Shown: positions 40,301 through 47,501 of the stretch, piece after piece | How positions within the stretch are numbered: position 1 is the first letter of the stretch | Layout of the letters: every line of letters begins with the position of its first letter | NCBI GenBank assembly: GCA_019314375.1 | Contig: JAFCZJ010000018.1 | Location: 1-47,501 of the forward strand | Length of the DNA stretch: 47,501 nucleotides | Direction: 5' to 3' | Source: Deltaproteobacteria bacterium | GTDB taxonomy: Bacteria > Myxococcota > B64-G9 | Translations under genes and position numbers: made by a program | The notes under the pieces: generated by a model | The model's input: the letters and a program-made list of their open reading frames with translations, nothing else | The model's database searches: none | What the model was told of the DNA's origin: nothing

Positions 40301-42662
40301 GGCGGCCTATTTTGTCCGCTCCTTGCCGGATGATCGTGTGCTTTTCGCCTGCCCCAAGGACAAGAAACATGGGTCCCTCCGTATTTGGGATCCGGCAAGA
40401 AAAAAGAAAATCCAGGTCCTTCGTGAAGGCAGTTGGCCCTTGATCATGGGACTCTCCGGTGACGGCAGCCGACTTGTTTTGGCTTCGATCGAAGATCTTG
40501 AGATGCTGGATCTCGGCACGGGCAAGAGTCTTTGGGAGAAAAAGGGGCTCGAGGGTCGCATAAGACAAATTCGATTCTCAGCCGACGGACGCCGCTTTTT
40601 TTCCGCCGGCTATGATGCTTCGATCCGGGTCTGGGATGCGGATTCGGGCAAGCGCTTGGCCCATTTTGAAGGGCATGAGGATGTGGTGCTGTCATTGGCG
40701 GTTTCTCGAGATGGAGACCGCTTGGCATCCAGCGGTGCCGATGGCAGTCTGCGCATCTGGGATGTCAAAAGCGGCAAACTTGAAGCCATGGCCTGGGGGC
40801 ACCACTACCTGATCACGGCCCTGGATTTTTCTTCGGACGGCAATCGACTTTTTTCGGCGGGACTTTTGCTGAGTTTGGCCGTCTGGCAGGCCGATACCGG
40901 AGAGACCGTCAAACGTTTTGTTCATCCTGGATTTATGAAAGATGGCTATGTGGACAATCTCTTCGCCGGGTTTTGGTCCCCTGACGGAAAAACCATCGTT
41001 ACCGGCACTTGGCTTAATGAGGTAACACTTTGGGATGCGGACAAGCTTGAGGTGCGCAAGACGCTTTCGGAGCACGAGGACATGGTCACGGCTTTGGCCA
41101 TGAGCGCCGATGGCAAAACTTTGTTTTCAGGCAGCAGGGACCGCAGCATCCGGGTTTGGGACATGCCCGAGGGTCGGTCACGCGCTGTTCTTCAGGGCCA
41201 CAAAGGTGAGGTGCGTGCCTTGGCCGTCAGTCCGGACGGAAAAACCCTGGCCTCCACGGCCGTGTCGGATGGGATCTGGCTTTGGGATGTGAAGCGGCAA
41301 GAACGAGCCGGGAAGATTTCGCTTCCCACGTTGGATCTTAAGTGTCTGGCGTTTTCTTCCGATGGTCGCTTTTTACTGGCTGGGGATGTGGCCAAATTCA
41401 ACATGGTGGAGTTGGCAAGCGGGAAGAGTCGCCCAGGTCCCTGGAACGACATGAAAAAGGTAGCCTGGGCCGCCACGAGCAAGTCGGGTCGCCTCTTGTT
41501 TGCTGTTTCGGAGGCCGACACACGCATTTGGGACATTTCCAGTGCTTCGCTGCTGGCGGTTTTGCCTGGCGGCTTCCGTGCGGCGATTCCCCCTGACGGT
41601 CGGATGCTGGTGGTGGGGGGACGAGAAGGCGTGATCCAGGCCTGGGATCTGAGGCCGCTCGAAAACTCGGCGGAACTGCGTGGGCACGAGCAGAAAATCG
41701 TCTCTTTGCGTTTCAGCCAGGACGGCAAAAGCTTGTGGTCTGTATCGCGGGACAAGTCGGTGAGGCGGTGGCTGCTGAAGACCGGTGCCGAGGTGGAGCG
41801 CAAGCATTTCCCCAAGGTTGCTTTTTTGTCCCAGGTTTCGGCTGACGGAAAAAATCTATTGCTTGAACCCTCGCTGAGTAATCTGGCTGTCTTGGACCTG
41901 GAAAGCGGCGCTGAGATTTCGCGATACGAGCACTACAAGCAGAATATCTTGATGTCCGTCTTTTCCCATGATGGAAGCATGGTGGCCGCGGTCAACCAGC
42001 ACGAAGGCGCCAGGTTGTTCTTGACGGCCACGGGAAAAGAAATTCCTTTTGAGAAGGAAGCCCGGGCCCTGGTGCCGCTCTCGGTGGCCTTTTCCGAAGA
42101 CGATAAGATTTTGGCCGTGACAGGACCCGAGCGACAGAGTGGACCCATTCGACTCATCGACACGAAGACTGGAAAACTCCTCCGCACCCTTCAAACGGGC
42201 ATGGTGCCATGGCAGGGGGTGACTTTTTCGCCGGACGGCAAGACCATCGCCGTGGCCGGGCACGAAAAAGTGCTGATGTTGGACGTGGAGCAGGGCAAGG
42301 CCAAGAGGGGGCTGGATGAACCCCATCGGGGTATGCACAAGCTGGTCTATTCCCCTGATGGGCGTCTTTTGGCTGCCTCTGCCCAGGACGCAACGCATCT
42401 CTGGGAGGCTGAAAGCGGTCGACTTTTGGCGTCTTTGGACTGGGCGGGGGCCAAGGCTTTTTCCCCGGACAGTCGACTGCTGGCCGTGGCCACCGACCAA
42501 AATAGCATTCGCCTGGTGGACCTGAGCGCCATGGACCTGAGCGCCGATCATGTCATGGACGAGGTGCGGTCTGAAGCGGGCCTGATGCTGGACGGCCTGG
42601 AGGTCATCGCCGATCCGGAGCGAAAGAAACTCCGATTGCTACCCGTCACCAACGCCGAGTGA
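37287..42662 (+). CDS. Ser/Thr protein kinase fused to a P-loop NTPase and WD40 propellers
   Basis: 1791 aa. The Hanks-type kinase (about 25-300) is complete: glycine loop LGRGGMAEVYLA, Lys56 in VALK, catalytic H147-R-D-L-K-P-E-N, D167-F-G and APE at 208-210. A STAND-like NTPase follows, beginning FFGRETEV, with Walker A GPSGAGKS (352-359) and Walker B VVLFVDQLEEL (Asp452). One membrane helix lies near 763-781 (TLYATLVLVLAVFSAMLWF), then a coiled coil and, from about 870 to the end, more than a dozen WD40-type repeats ('SPDGRLLAVGG', 'ADGKTLFSGSRDRSIRVWD'). The kinase and NTPase should be cytoplasmic and the WD40 part periplasmic if the helix spans once. WD40 domains may sense a ligand. It converges with the FHA activator gene, 18 bases away. 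Confidence 0.95.
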   Translation: MVKEVVHDGANKQEQGLLKPDTLVEHFRIMRPLGRGGMAEVYLARDTKLGRKVALKMIRVEALGSADALERFLFEARATARFDHPNIVTVYAVGEYKGQPYVALQYLEGHSLRERMGKTPMGVREAVRICLAVAEALKEAHANHILHRDLKPENVMLGADGRVRVVDFGLAGRVDSQPALNSRGEQKTEPPEEPKARPDVLGTPAYMAPEQWQEEETSGATDVWALGVMLYELIAGHRPYEAPTPVKLALKVCGTDRVPGIDSDRNLPLGLPKLLGRCLEKNPADRPVAAELVDLLWAVLHPEEAAATEAESPFRGLLPFAENHSHLFFGRETEVASFIERMRVQCLLPVVGPSGAGKSSFVQAGVIPRLRERGPAVVLSFRPGSKPFEALASRIVSARRAATPDASQPNQSAGMSEEDQLARQVRASPQLLNLVLHRLARQRKAQVVLFVDQLEELWALVPDEEERRAFLLAVSTAADDPAEPVRVIFTLREEFLSRLSEAVGVSGLIGRFVVLGRMNENELGEVLCRPLQSVGYSYDDVGLVGRMIQEVKGEPACLPLLQFAGQSLWEGRDRLDRKLLQSVYEDMGGVGGALARHADGLLSGLGREENDLARALLLRLVTAEGMRRVMGREALMEGLDKGAEAVLRRLIEGRLVTVRRSEHDEGSELELVHESLVAAWGRLRRWLDESRDERAFLDEVGQAAELWDKRGRRVDEVWQGEALRDAERAAANCTQEISERIKEFLDTGLRRERRRTRARRTLYATLVLVLAVFSAMLWFRERETAKERDRNDNLRRVAEFRLEREKQAEKKTGEALAQSRQNLAGLLAEKAMATESAHEGLLYAAAALQQAEHPNARGVLSWLAQRPRPRLLWQSLPGRRAMQLDFSPDGRLLAVGGGLYKNDGAAIFDLASGKEAARLGKDRIIMSVRFSPDGEFLATGDSSGNIEVWRSGSWNRLWARKEAVGMAVSWSPDGKRLLCGGSGPEVVVFDARAGQEMNRIETSCKAAYFVRSLPDDRVLFACPKDKKHGSLRIWDPARKKKIQVLREGSWPLIMGLSGDGSRLVLASIEDLEMLDLGTGKSLWEKKGLEGRIRQIRFSADGRRFFSAGYDASIRVWDADSGKRLAHFEGHEDVVLSLAVSRDGDRLASSGADGSLRIWDVKSGKLEAMAWGHHYLITALDFSSDGNRLFSAGLLLSLAVWQADTGETVKRFVHPGFMKDGYVDNLFAGFWSPDGKTIVTGTWLNEVTLWDADKLEVRKTLSEHEDMVTALAMSADGKTLFSGSRDRSIRVWDMPEGRSRAVLQGHKGEVRALAVSPDGKTLASTAVSDGIWLWDVKRQERAGKISLPTLDLKCLAFSSDGRFLLAGDVAKFNMVELASGKSRPGPWNDMKKVAWAATSKSGRLLFAVSEADTRIWDISSASLLAVLPGGFRAAIPPDGRMLVVGGREGVIQAWDLRPLENSAELRGHEQKIVSLRFSQDGKSLWSVSRDKSVRRWLLKTGAEVERKHFPKVAFLSQVSADGKNLLLEPSLSNLAVLDLESGAEISRYEHYKQNILMSVFSHDGSMVAAVNQHEGARLFLTATGKEIPFEKEARALVPLSVAFSEDDKILAVTGPERQSGPIRLIDTKTGKLLRTLQTGMVPWQGVTFSPDGKTIAVAGHEKVLMLDVEQGKAKRGLDEPHRGMHKLVYSPDGRLLAASAQDATHLWEAESGRLLASLDWAGAKAFSPDSRLLAVATDQNSIRLVDLSAMDLSADHVMDEVRSEAGLMLDGLEVIADPERKKLRLLPVTNAE

Positions 42663-42680
42663 CAAAGATGGGCCGAGGCC

Positions 42681-44474
42681 TCAAGCCTTGGGGTCTTGTT
42701 CGTAACTCAATCGTTTGATGCCGTGGATGCGCATTTTGTGGGCCAGGGTGCGCAAGGGAAGGCCCAGGGTTTTGGCTGCGTTCTTGCGATCCCAGTCAGC
42801 GGCCTTGAGCGCTTCCAAAATCAGCTGTCCCTCATGGCGGGTCAACTCGGCCTTCAGGTTGATTTCTTCTGAATGAGATGGGGAGCGGGGCGGGGATGCG
42901 GGCTCTGATTCCAGCTGCTGAATGGCTTCGGGTAGATCGTCGACGGTGATCTGCTTGTCTCCCGTCAGGACCACGGCCCGCTCGATGGCGTTTTTCAGCT
43001 CACGCACATTGCCCGGCCATTCGTGTTTTTTCAATAGATCCAAAGCCTCTTCTTCGATGCCGCAGATTGTGCATTCTTCGGCCTGCCGAGCCTGTTCGAT
43101 GAAATGCTCCACGAAGGCCTGGATCTCCTCGGTGCGTTCGCGCAAGGGCGGAATTTCCAGGGTCATGGCGTTCAAGCGATAGAGCAGGTCTTCGCGAAAT
43201 TCTCCTGTTTTCACCATTTGCCCAAGGTCCTGATGGGTGGCGGCCAGCACGCGCACGGCCACTTCGATCTCATCATTCGAACCCACCCGACAAATGACTT
43301 TGTTTTCCAAAACTCGAAGCAGGGCGGCTTGGGCCTGGGCGGGCAGTTCACCGATTTCGTCCAGAAACACAGTGCCGCCCGAGGCGGCCTCGAAGACACC
43401 AACCTGCCGATGTTCAGCCCCGGTGAAGGCACCTTTTTCGTGGCCGAAAAGGGTGGACTCAATGAGTTGGGGCGGAATGGCACCGCAATTGACGATTCGC
43501 AAGGGGCCGGTTGAGTGAATGGCTCGGGCCACGACTTCTTTGCCTGTGCCCGTCTCGCCGAATATCAGCACGGGTATTTTGGATTTGGCAAGCTTCGCCA
43601 CCCTGTCGAAGAGCTTGAGCATGGCAGGGTTTTGAATGATCGGGCGGGTGCCGGAAGAAGCGGCAGGCGTTTCACCTGCCGGTTTGGCGCTGCGAATGGT
43701 TTGGGCCGCGTCGGCTTGTTGTAGCGCCTCACGGGCCAGATCCATCAGTTCGCCCGCGGAGGAAGCATGGGCGGGAAGAACGGCCAGCCCGCAACGCAGG
43801 GATTGGTCTGCTTTCGAGGACTTTTCGACAAAGCTTAGCGCTTGCGCCTGGTCGCATTCGGGCAGCAGGATCTCGACGGTGTTGGAAGCGTAAAGACCCG
43901 CCAGGTCGAAAGGGCGGAGGTTTTTGGCCATGCTTGTGAACCAGCCGCCTAGGTGGCCAGGCTGGCGCAACAGGATCAGTGCCAGGCTGCGGCCAAAGGT
44001 TCGGGCTCGGGCGGCCTCGGCCTCCAGGCGGCGAACGAAGTGCTCGTGATTCTCAAGGCCGGGGTTCGAGCTGGAAGCATCGCCCAGGATGTGCAGGTGG
44101 GCGGAAACGGTGCCCAGGGTGAGCTCGGCGTCTGGTTGCAAGGGGGCGCGTTCGATTGGATCCCCATCGATGCAACTGCCGTTGGTGGAATCCAGGTCTT
44201 CGACCCAGACCTGCCCTTGCTTGAGCTCCAGGCGGGCGTGTTGCCGCGAGAGGCTGCCATCTCGCAGGATGATGTCGGCCGGCGCGCCGCGTCCGATGAC
44301 CAGGCTTTCGCCTTCGGCAAGCGACACGGCCCGGATTTCACTACGGGCATAAAGGATCAAAGACACCCGCGCAGAGTCCGGCTTCTTGGCCTTCAGCGCC
44401 CGGATTTCATCCATTTCCGCGTCGCTCAGGCGTCCTGTCTTAAGCATTCTATCGTCGGCCATGGACAAAAACAT
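42681..44474 (-). CDS. Sigma-54-dependent activator with N-terminal FHA domain
   Basis: About 597 aa. The FHA domain (about 37-130, VIGRGAPADIILRDGSLSRQHARLE in outline) binds phosphothreonine. A degenerate GGDEF-like domain follows (about 140-270; GG(D/E)EF is lost). The AAA+ core has Walker A GETGTGKE (306-313), the sigma-54 contact loop GAFTGA (348-353), and Walker B GGTVFLDEIGELP. A Fis-type helix-turn-helix ends the protein (DRKNAAKTLGLPLRTLAHKMRIHGI). FHA-type activators are known in Myxococcus and are often controlled by Ser/Thr kinases; one converges on this gene. Start is uncertain: ATG 44474 (GGGTGAT upstream) or ATG 44462. Longer frames to 44585 lack support. Likely targets are the sigma-54 promoters at 32669 and 44605. 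Confidence 0.94.
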   Translation of the reverse strand: MFLSMADDRMLKTGRLSDAEMDEIRALKAKKPDSARVSLILYARSEIRAVSLAEGESLVIGRGAPADIILRDGSLSRQHARLELKQGQVWVEDLDSTNGSCIDGDPIERAPLQPDAELTLGTVSAHLHILGDASSSNPGLENHEHFVRRLEAEAARARTFGRSLALILLRQPGHLGGWFTSMAKNLRPFDLAGLYASNTVEILLPECDQAQALSFVEKSSKADQSLRCGLAVLPAHASSAGELMDLAREALQQADAAQTIRSAKPAGETPAASSGTRPIIQNPAMLKLFDRVAKLAKSKIPVLIFGETGTGKEVVARAIHSTGPLRIVNCGAIPPQLIESTLFGHEKGAFTGAEHRQVGVFEAASGGTVFLDEIGELPAQAQAALLRVLENKVICRVGSNDEIEVAVRVLAATHQDLGQMVKTGEFREDLLYRLNAMTLEIPPLRERTEEIQAFVEHFIEQARQAEECTICGIEEEALDLLKKHEWPGNVRELKNAIERAVVLTGDKQITVDDLPEAIQQLESEPASPPRSPSHSEEINLKAELTRHEGQLILEALKAADWDRKNAAKTLGLPLRTLAHKMRIHGIKRLSYEQDPKA

Positions 44475-44604
44475 ATCACCCGTTCGCTGACATGGCGCTA
44501 GTTTTTGCACCCTAAGGCAAAAACCGGACCTTGAGTGGGGACGGAGTAAGTTTCTGGATCTCGTAAGTAGTTGTAACTCCTGCATTGTGTTGGAGAGAGT
44601 CTTA

Positions 44605-44620
44605 TGGCATGGGCTTTGCG
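44605..44620 (+). promoter_or_regulatory. Sigma-54 promoter of the small exported protein
   Basis: TGGCAT-GGGCT-TTGCG keeps GG/GC at exact -24/-12 spacing, and TGGCA and TTGC in full. It lies 35 bases before ATG 44655. An imperfect dyad, GGAGT (44543-44547) and ACTCC (44576-44580), lies upstream and might be an activator site. The activator gene is divergent and adjacent. Confidence 0.7.
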
Positions 44621-44654
44621 ATGACTAAGACCAAGCGAGCCAAAGGAGGCTGAA

Positions 44655-44891
44655 ATGAAAAAGCTAAGCGTAAAAGTCCTAACGATCGCCTTGGGTATTT
44701 CTTTCCTCTTCGTGATGCTGGTGGCCTGGCAAGGTCACAAAAGGCCCGTCGTCCAATCCCAGCCCCTATCCTGTTTTGAACTTGGCGAAATGCTGATCTG
44801 CATGGATGGCCAAATCCATGAGCAAATGAATTGCGAGCGCCTGGACGAAAACACCATCTTCTGCAGCCCGGGCAATGGCCACGCGGTCTAA
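44655..44891 (+). CDS. Small exported or membrane-anchored protein under sigma-54 control
   Basis: 78 aa. The basic start MKKLSVK leads into a hydrophobic segment (VLTIALGISFLFVMLVAW), then a short exported part with four cysteines (LSCFELGEMLICMDG, MNCERL, IFCSPG). I recognise no family. AAAGGAGG lies 5-6 bases before the ATG, a strong ribosome binding site, and a sigma-54 promoter precedes it. The gene is single and its stop lies 3 bases from the end of the convergent gene. Lower G+C than the neighbours. Probably a small disulfide-bonded envelope protein; its target is unknown. Confidence 0.75.
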   Translation: MKKLSVKVLTIALGISFLFVMLVAWQGHKRPVVQSQPLSCFELGEMLICMDGQIHEQMNCERLDENTIFCSPGNGHAV

Positions 44892-44894
44892 AGG

Positions 44895-46502
44895 CTAGTC
44901 GCCGAATCGCCAGGCCAGGCCGATGGAGGAGCGCCACTGCTTCCAGTAGAAGGGCAGGGAATCCACGCTGAAGATCGGCATGGCGAGATAGACCGGATCG
45001 ATGAGCAGACGCAGGTTGTTGGTGAGACGGTATTCGAAGGTGCAGGTATGCAGGCCTAAAAAAAGTCCCACCGAGCCGAAAGAAAAATCATAGCTGTTGA
45101 ACAACAGCATGGACAATCCAATGCGACCCTCGATGCTGATCGAGAGCTTGTCGTTTACTTGAATATGCCAAGACACGCCTGGGGCCAAGTTCATGGCTCC
45201 GGCTTTGATTTCAAATCCGCGCTCGAAAGACATGAAGGGATTGAAATCAAGGTACAAGCCGAGGCCCCAGCTCTCCCATCGGTACAAGGTGCCGGCCTCA
45301 AAGGACAGAGCCGGTCGATCGACGCTCGCCCCGAAACGGAATTGCAGATGGGCCCCCGTGTCCGGGCGCAGGCTTGGGCAGAGCTCGGGGTTGTCTGCCG
45401 CCAGGGCAGGGGACGCTCCAAGGCCAAGAGACAGCAAGAGAAGGAGCAGTGGGAAGCTGCGTTTGCGTTTGAGGAACCAATAAACCAGCGGTAGCAGCAA
45501 AAAAATAGAAACCCAGGTCAGGTCTCTTGGGGCCTTCGAAGCTTCGCAGCCACAGGAACTTGCCGCGGAACAACGAAAGTCGTCGCCCTCGATCTCATCG
45601 AGTAGCGGGTGATCGCAGTAGTTGTTCTCCAGGTTGCAGCCGGCCTGAAAACTCATCCATTTCTCGAAGAAGGCATTCAGTCGCATGCTGCGTTCATGGG
45701 CGTCAGGTGCCGCGAGCACGGCGTCGAGGAAGTCGACCGAAGCCTGCCGGGCGTCTGCCAGCAAAGGGCTGAAGTGCTCACTTTTGCAATTGCAGTCGTC
45801 CATCAAGGCCTGGTGGGCAAAACCGTCCGGTCCGGCTTCGTGGGTTTGCTCCAGTACCTCGATCCAGTTGAAGACCTCGATGATGTTTTTGGTCTCCGTG
45901 CTCCTCAGGGTGTGAGAGAAGCTGTCTTGAACCGTGTGCAAGGCACGGCCCAGATTGAAGTACAGCCGGGAAAGAGAAACGGGGGCCGGTCCCCGGAAAC
46001 GAAGAAAGACCTCTACTTCTTCGAGAAGCCAGGGATCCGGATTGTCTGAGTCGCCGCAGGCCAGTTCCACCATTTGAGTTATGAAATCACGACAGTCCAC
46101 CAAGGCCGCGCGTGCCCCGTCCTCGCCGTCTTGAAAGGCTTGACGCAGGCAGTGTTCGTTTTGGAATTCGGGCTGATTGTGTACCGGCACCAGGGTGTCG
46201 AGTTCCAAGACCGAAGCACCGTGAAGATCGTTGTAGCGTGCCCCGATGATAAGCGACAGGGTCAGTCTATCGATGCCATAGGGTAGGGCATCGAATTGAA
46301 GCTTGTCGGCCAGAAATTCATCATCCGGCTCGACCTGGGCGGGGAAGCCTGGTTTGGATTCCATCTGCTCCAGCGCCTGGAAGCTCATGCGTTCGTGACA
46401 GTCTGCGTGGATGGGTGACGAAACCTGAAAAGCAACGCAGGGAGGAGAGAACACCGTAAACCCCGCTATGATGATGCAGGCAAGTAGACAAGATCTATAC
46501 AT
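44895..46502 (-). CDS. Phospholipase-C-like protein with internal MYXO-CTERM-like and signal segments, fused to a beta-barrel protein
   Basis: 535 aa from ATG 46502, two proteins in one frame. Part 1: signal peptide (CLLACIIIAGFTVFSPPCVA), then a helical domain like zinc-dependent phospholipase C/S1-P1 nuclease (HADCHERMSFQAL, GARYNDLHG, FNLGRALHTVQDSFSHTLR). It ends in a MYXO-CTERM-like tail: SSCGCEAS, helix LTWVSIFLLLPLVYWFL, KRKR. Part 2 follows without a stop: a second signal-like segment (FPLLLLLLSLGLGASPALA), then about 160 residues of amphipathic strands ending LAWRFGD, like an outer membrane barrel. No good start codon precedes part 2. Longer frames to 46766 have no signal peptide at their start, so 46502 (or 46523) is preferred. 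Confidence 0.8.
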   Translation of the reverse strand: MYRSCLLACIIIAGFTVFSPPCVAFQVSSPIHADCHERMSFQALEQMESKPGFPAQVEPDDEFLADKLQFDALPYGIDRLTLSLIIGARYNDLHGASVLELDTLVPVHNQPEFQNEHCLRQAFQDGEDGARAALVDCRDFITQMVELACGDSDNPDPWLLEEVEVFLRFRGPAPVSLSRLYFNLGRALHTVQDSFSHTLRSTETKNIIEVFNWIEVLEQTHEAGPDGFAHQALMDDCNCKSEHFSPLLADARQASVDFLDAVLAAPDAHERSMRLNAFFEKWMSFQAGCNLENNYCDHPLLDEIEGDDFRCSAASSCGCEASKAPRDLTWVSIFLLLPLVYWFLKRKRSFPLLLLLLSLGLGASPALAADNPELCPSLRPDTGAHLQFRFGASVDRPALSFEAGTLYRWESWGLGLYLDFNPFMSFERGFEIKAGAMNLAPGVSWHIQVNDKLSISIEGRIGLSMLLFNSYDFSFGSVGLFLGLHTCTFEYRLTNNLRLLIDPVYLAMPIFSVDSLPFYWKQWRSSIGLAWRFGD

Positions 46503-46521
46503 TGTGTTTTCTTGTCCCGGC

Positions 46522-47475
46522 ATGAAGCCCTTTTCCCCAATGAGCATTTCAGCGATTTTTTTGACCATTCTCTGGCTTCTATTGCCAGGGACGGTCAAGG
46601 GCAAGGAAGCAGTAGAACCCGCTGAGCAAGATAGCGAAAAAGAACGGGTCGCGCTTCTCGACAATTTCAGCCTGCCTTTCTTGATCACCGATGGCGCTTT
46701 GGTTCTGTACAGTAGCACAGAGTATATCTGGGAATACAACCAAGGGATTTTCGACGAGCCGCTCATCGAACCAATGGGGACGGGCAGTTTGGACCGTTGG
46801 TTCAGTGACCTGGCTTATGATCCGAACGCAGGCCTCCTTCACCATGGCGTGCCGGAAGCCCTTCCCTATGTCATGGCTTTTGGCGCTGGGGGCTACTTTG
46901 CCCTGGAGGCCGTCAGCACTTGGATTCAAAGAGAGTCTCTGATCGAGGGAAATATCAACGGCGATCATAAGCTTTTGGCCTTCATCGAGGCCTACATATG
47001 GACCCAGTCCTTGGCCATCACCTGTCAGCGAGTCATCGGAAGGCGTCGTCCCCATGTGGACAAGGGGCTTTCGGATGCCTTCGATCAGGGTTGGGGCACC
47101 GAGTACTCATTTTATTCAGGACATACCTCCACGGCCTTTATGGCTGCGACATTTATCTCAAGACACTTGGGAGAAGTGCTGGATAGGACTTGGCTCAAGG
47201 ATTCTTCGTCGACCCAACGTTTCTGGCTTGGCCGGGTCTTGCCCTATTCATTTTTCTACGGATTGGCCACTTATGCGGGATACTCGAGAGTCTATGAACA
47301 GCAGCATTATATGTCGGATGTCGTGACCGCCGCCCTGGTGTCCACCCTGGTGTCGAATCTGGTCTACTCGCTCCACTTCTCGGGCGATCAGCCCAGCATC
47401 CGTGGCAAGCAGGTCCTGCTGGCACCCTTGAGCCTTCCCTCCGGGGCCGGTTTGTCTCTGATTTACCGTTTTTAG
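46522..47475 (+). CDS. PAP2-family membrane phosphatase
   Basis: About 317 aa. A signal peptide or first helix (SAIFLTILWLLLPGTVKG) is followed by several hydrophobic segments. All three PAP2 motifs are present: RVIGRRRPH (like KX6RP), YSGHTS (PSGH variant) and SRVYEQQHYMSD (SRX5HX3D), giving the catalytic His pair. These enzymes remove phosphate from lipids such as phosphatidate or undecaprenyl pyrophosphate, or modify lipid A, on the periplasmic side. The start could be ATG 46522 or 46540; 46522 lies only 20 bases from the divergent start at 46502, so promoters would overlap coding DNA. Closeness to the phospholipase-like gene suggests shared lipid metabolism. Confidence 0.88.
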   Translation: MKPFSPMSISAIFLTILWLLLPGTVKGKEAVEPAEQDSEKERVALLDNFSLPFLITDGALVLYSSTEYIWEYNQGIFDEPLIEPMGTGSLDRWFSDLAYDPNAGLLHHGVPEALPYVMAFGAGGYFALEAVSTWIQRESLIEGNINGDHKLLAFIEAYIWTQSLAITCQRVIGRRRPHVDKGLSDAFDQGWGTEYSFYSGHTSTAFMAATFISRHLGEVLDRTWLKDSSSTQRFWLGRVLPYSFFYGLATYAGYSRVYEQQHYMSDVVTAALVSTLVSNLVYSLHFSGDQPSIRGKQVLLAPLSLPSGAGLSLIYRF

Positions 47476-47501
47476 AGGCACTTGAGTTGTTGCGATCTTT
47501 A

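Noticed and set aside
42673..42691. Hairpin between the convergent kinase and activator genes
   Set aside because: 7-bp stem with one G-T pair and no T-run on either strand; it lies partly in coding DNA.

Overview
The window looks like chromosomal DNA from a Gram-negative bacterium of the Myxococcota or a related former 'deltaproteobacterial' lineage. The signs are a MopE-type Ca-binding protein with a MYXO-CTERM-like tail, several large Cys-rich lipoproteins, choice-of-anchor (ASH/HYDIN-like) repeats, a Ser/Thr kinase fused to a P-loop NTPase and WD40 repeats, and an FHA-domain sigma-54 activator. Base composition is fairly G+C-rich, with more A/T-rich patches at about 6.75-8.2 kb, 29.3-31.6 kb and 44.6-44.9 kb. 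No species can be named from the sequence alone.

Layout. 0.3-3.5 kb: a REP-like inverted repeat, then hisS followed by two thioredoxin-fold envelope proteins and a lipoprotein on the same strand. 3.5-11.3 kb: mostly minus-strand secreted Cys-rich proteins, an AAA/DUF4143 ATPase, and a tRNA-Leu(CAG) with its own promoter and terminator. 11.3-16.9 kb: a FadL-type outer membrane protein, an alpha/beta hydrolase, an M24 peptidase and an ASH/PKD lipoprotein. 16.9-20.9 kb: a GAF-GGDEF diguanylate cyclase, a lipoprotein carrying glutaredoxin, and a SpoIID-like protein. 20.9-29.1 kb: the conserved housekeeping run queA-tgt-yajC-secD-secF-recJ. SecD carries a long KEEAKP-type repeat insert, and SecF seems to have a doubled first periplasmic domain.

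29.1-31.7 kb holds the most interesting object. It is a tightly coupled three-gene cassette: an unknown protein of about 225 aa, an unknown beta-rich protein of about 190 aa, and a soluble metallo-beta-lactamase-fold protein like the ComEC nuclease domain. It is flanked by 27-bp direct repeats (26/27 identical), and the repeat is the 3' end of the neighbouring acyltransferase gene. This is the footprint of an inserted accessory module. No integrase is present and I do not recognise the system.

32.6-44.9 kb reads as a signalling island. A consensus sigma-54 promoter drives a CUB/P-domain lipoprotein. The kinase-NTPase-WD40 protein converges on the FHA sigma-54 activator, and a second consensus sigma-54 promoter drives a small exported protein. 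Between the lipoprotein and the kinase, copies of the lipoprotein 3' end and of the kinase 5' end recur, including a fused relic. Cargo has therefore accumulated in this slot through duplication or deletion: a pair of paralogous four-Cys membrane proteins and a large Cys-rich secreted protein. The right end holds a phospholipase-C-like protein joined in frame, through an internal MYXO-CTERM-like segment and an internal signal peptide, to an outer-membrane-barrel-like protein, then a PAP2 phosphatase.
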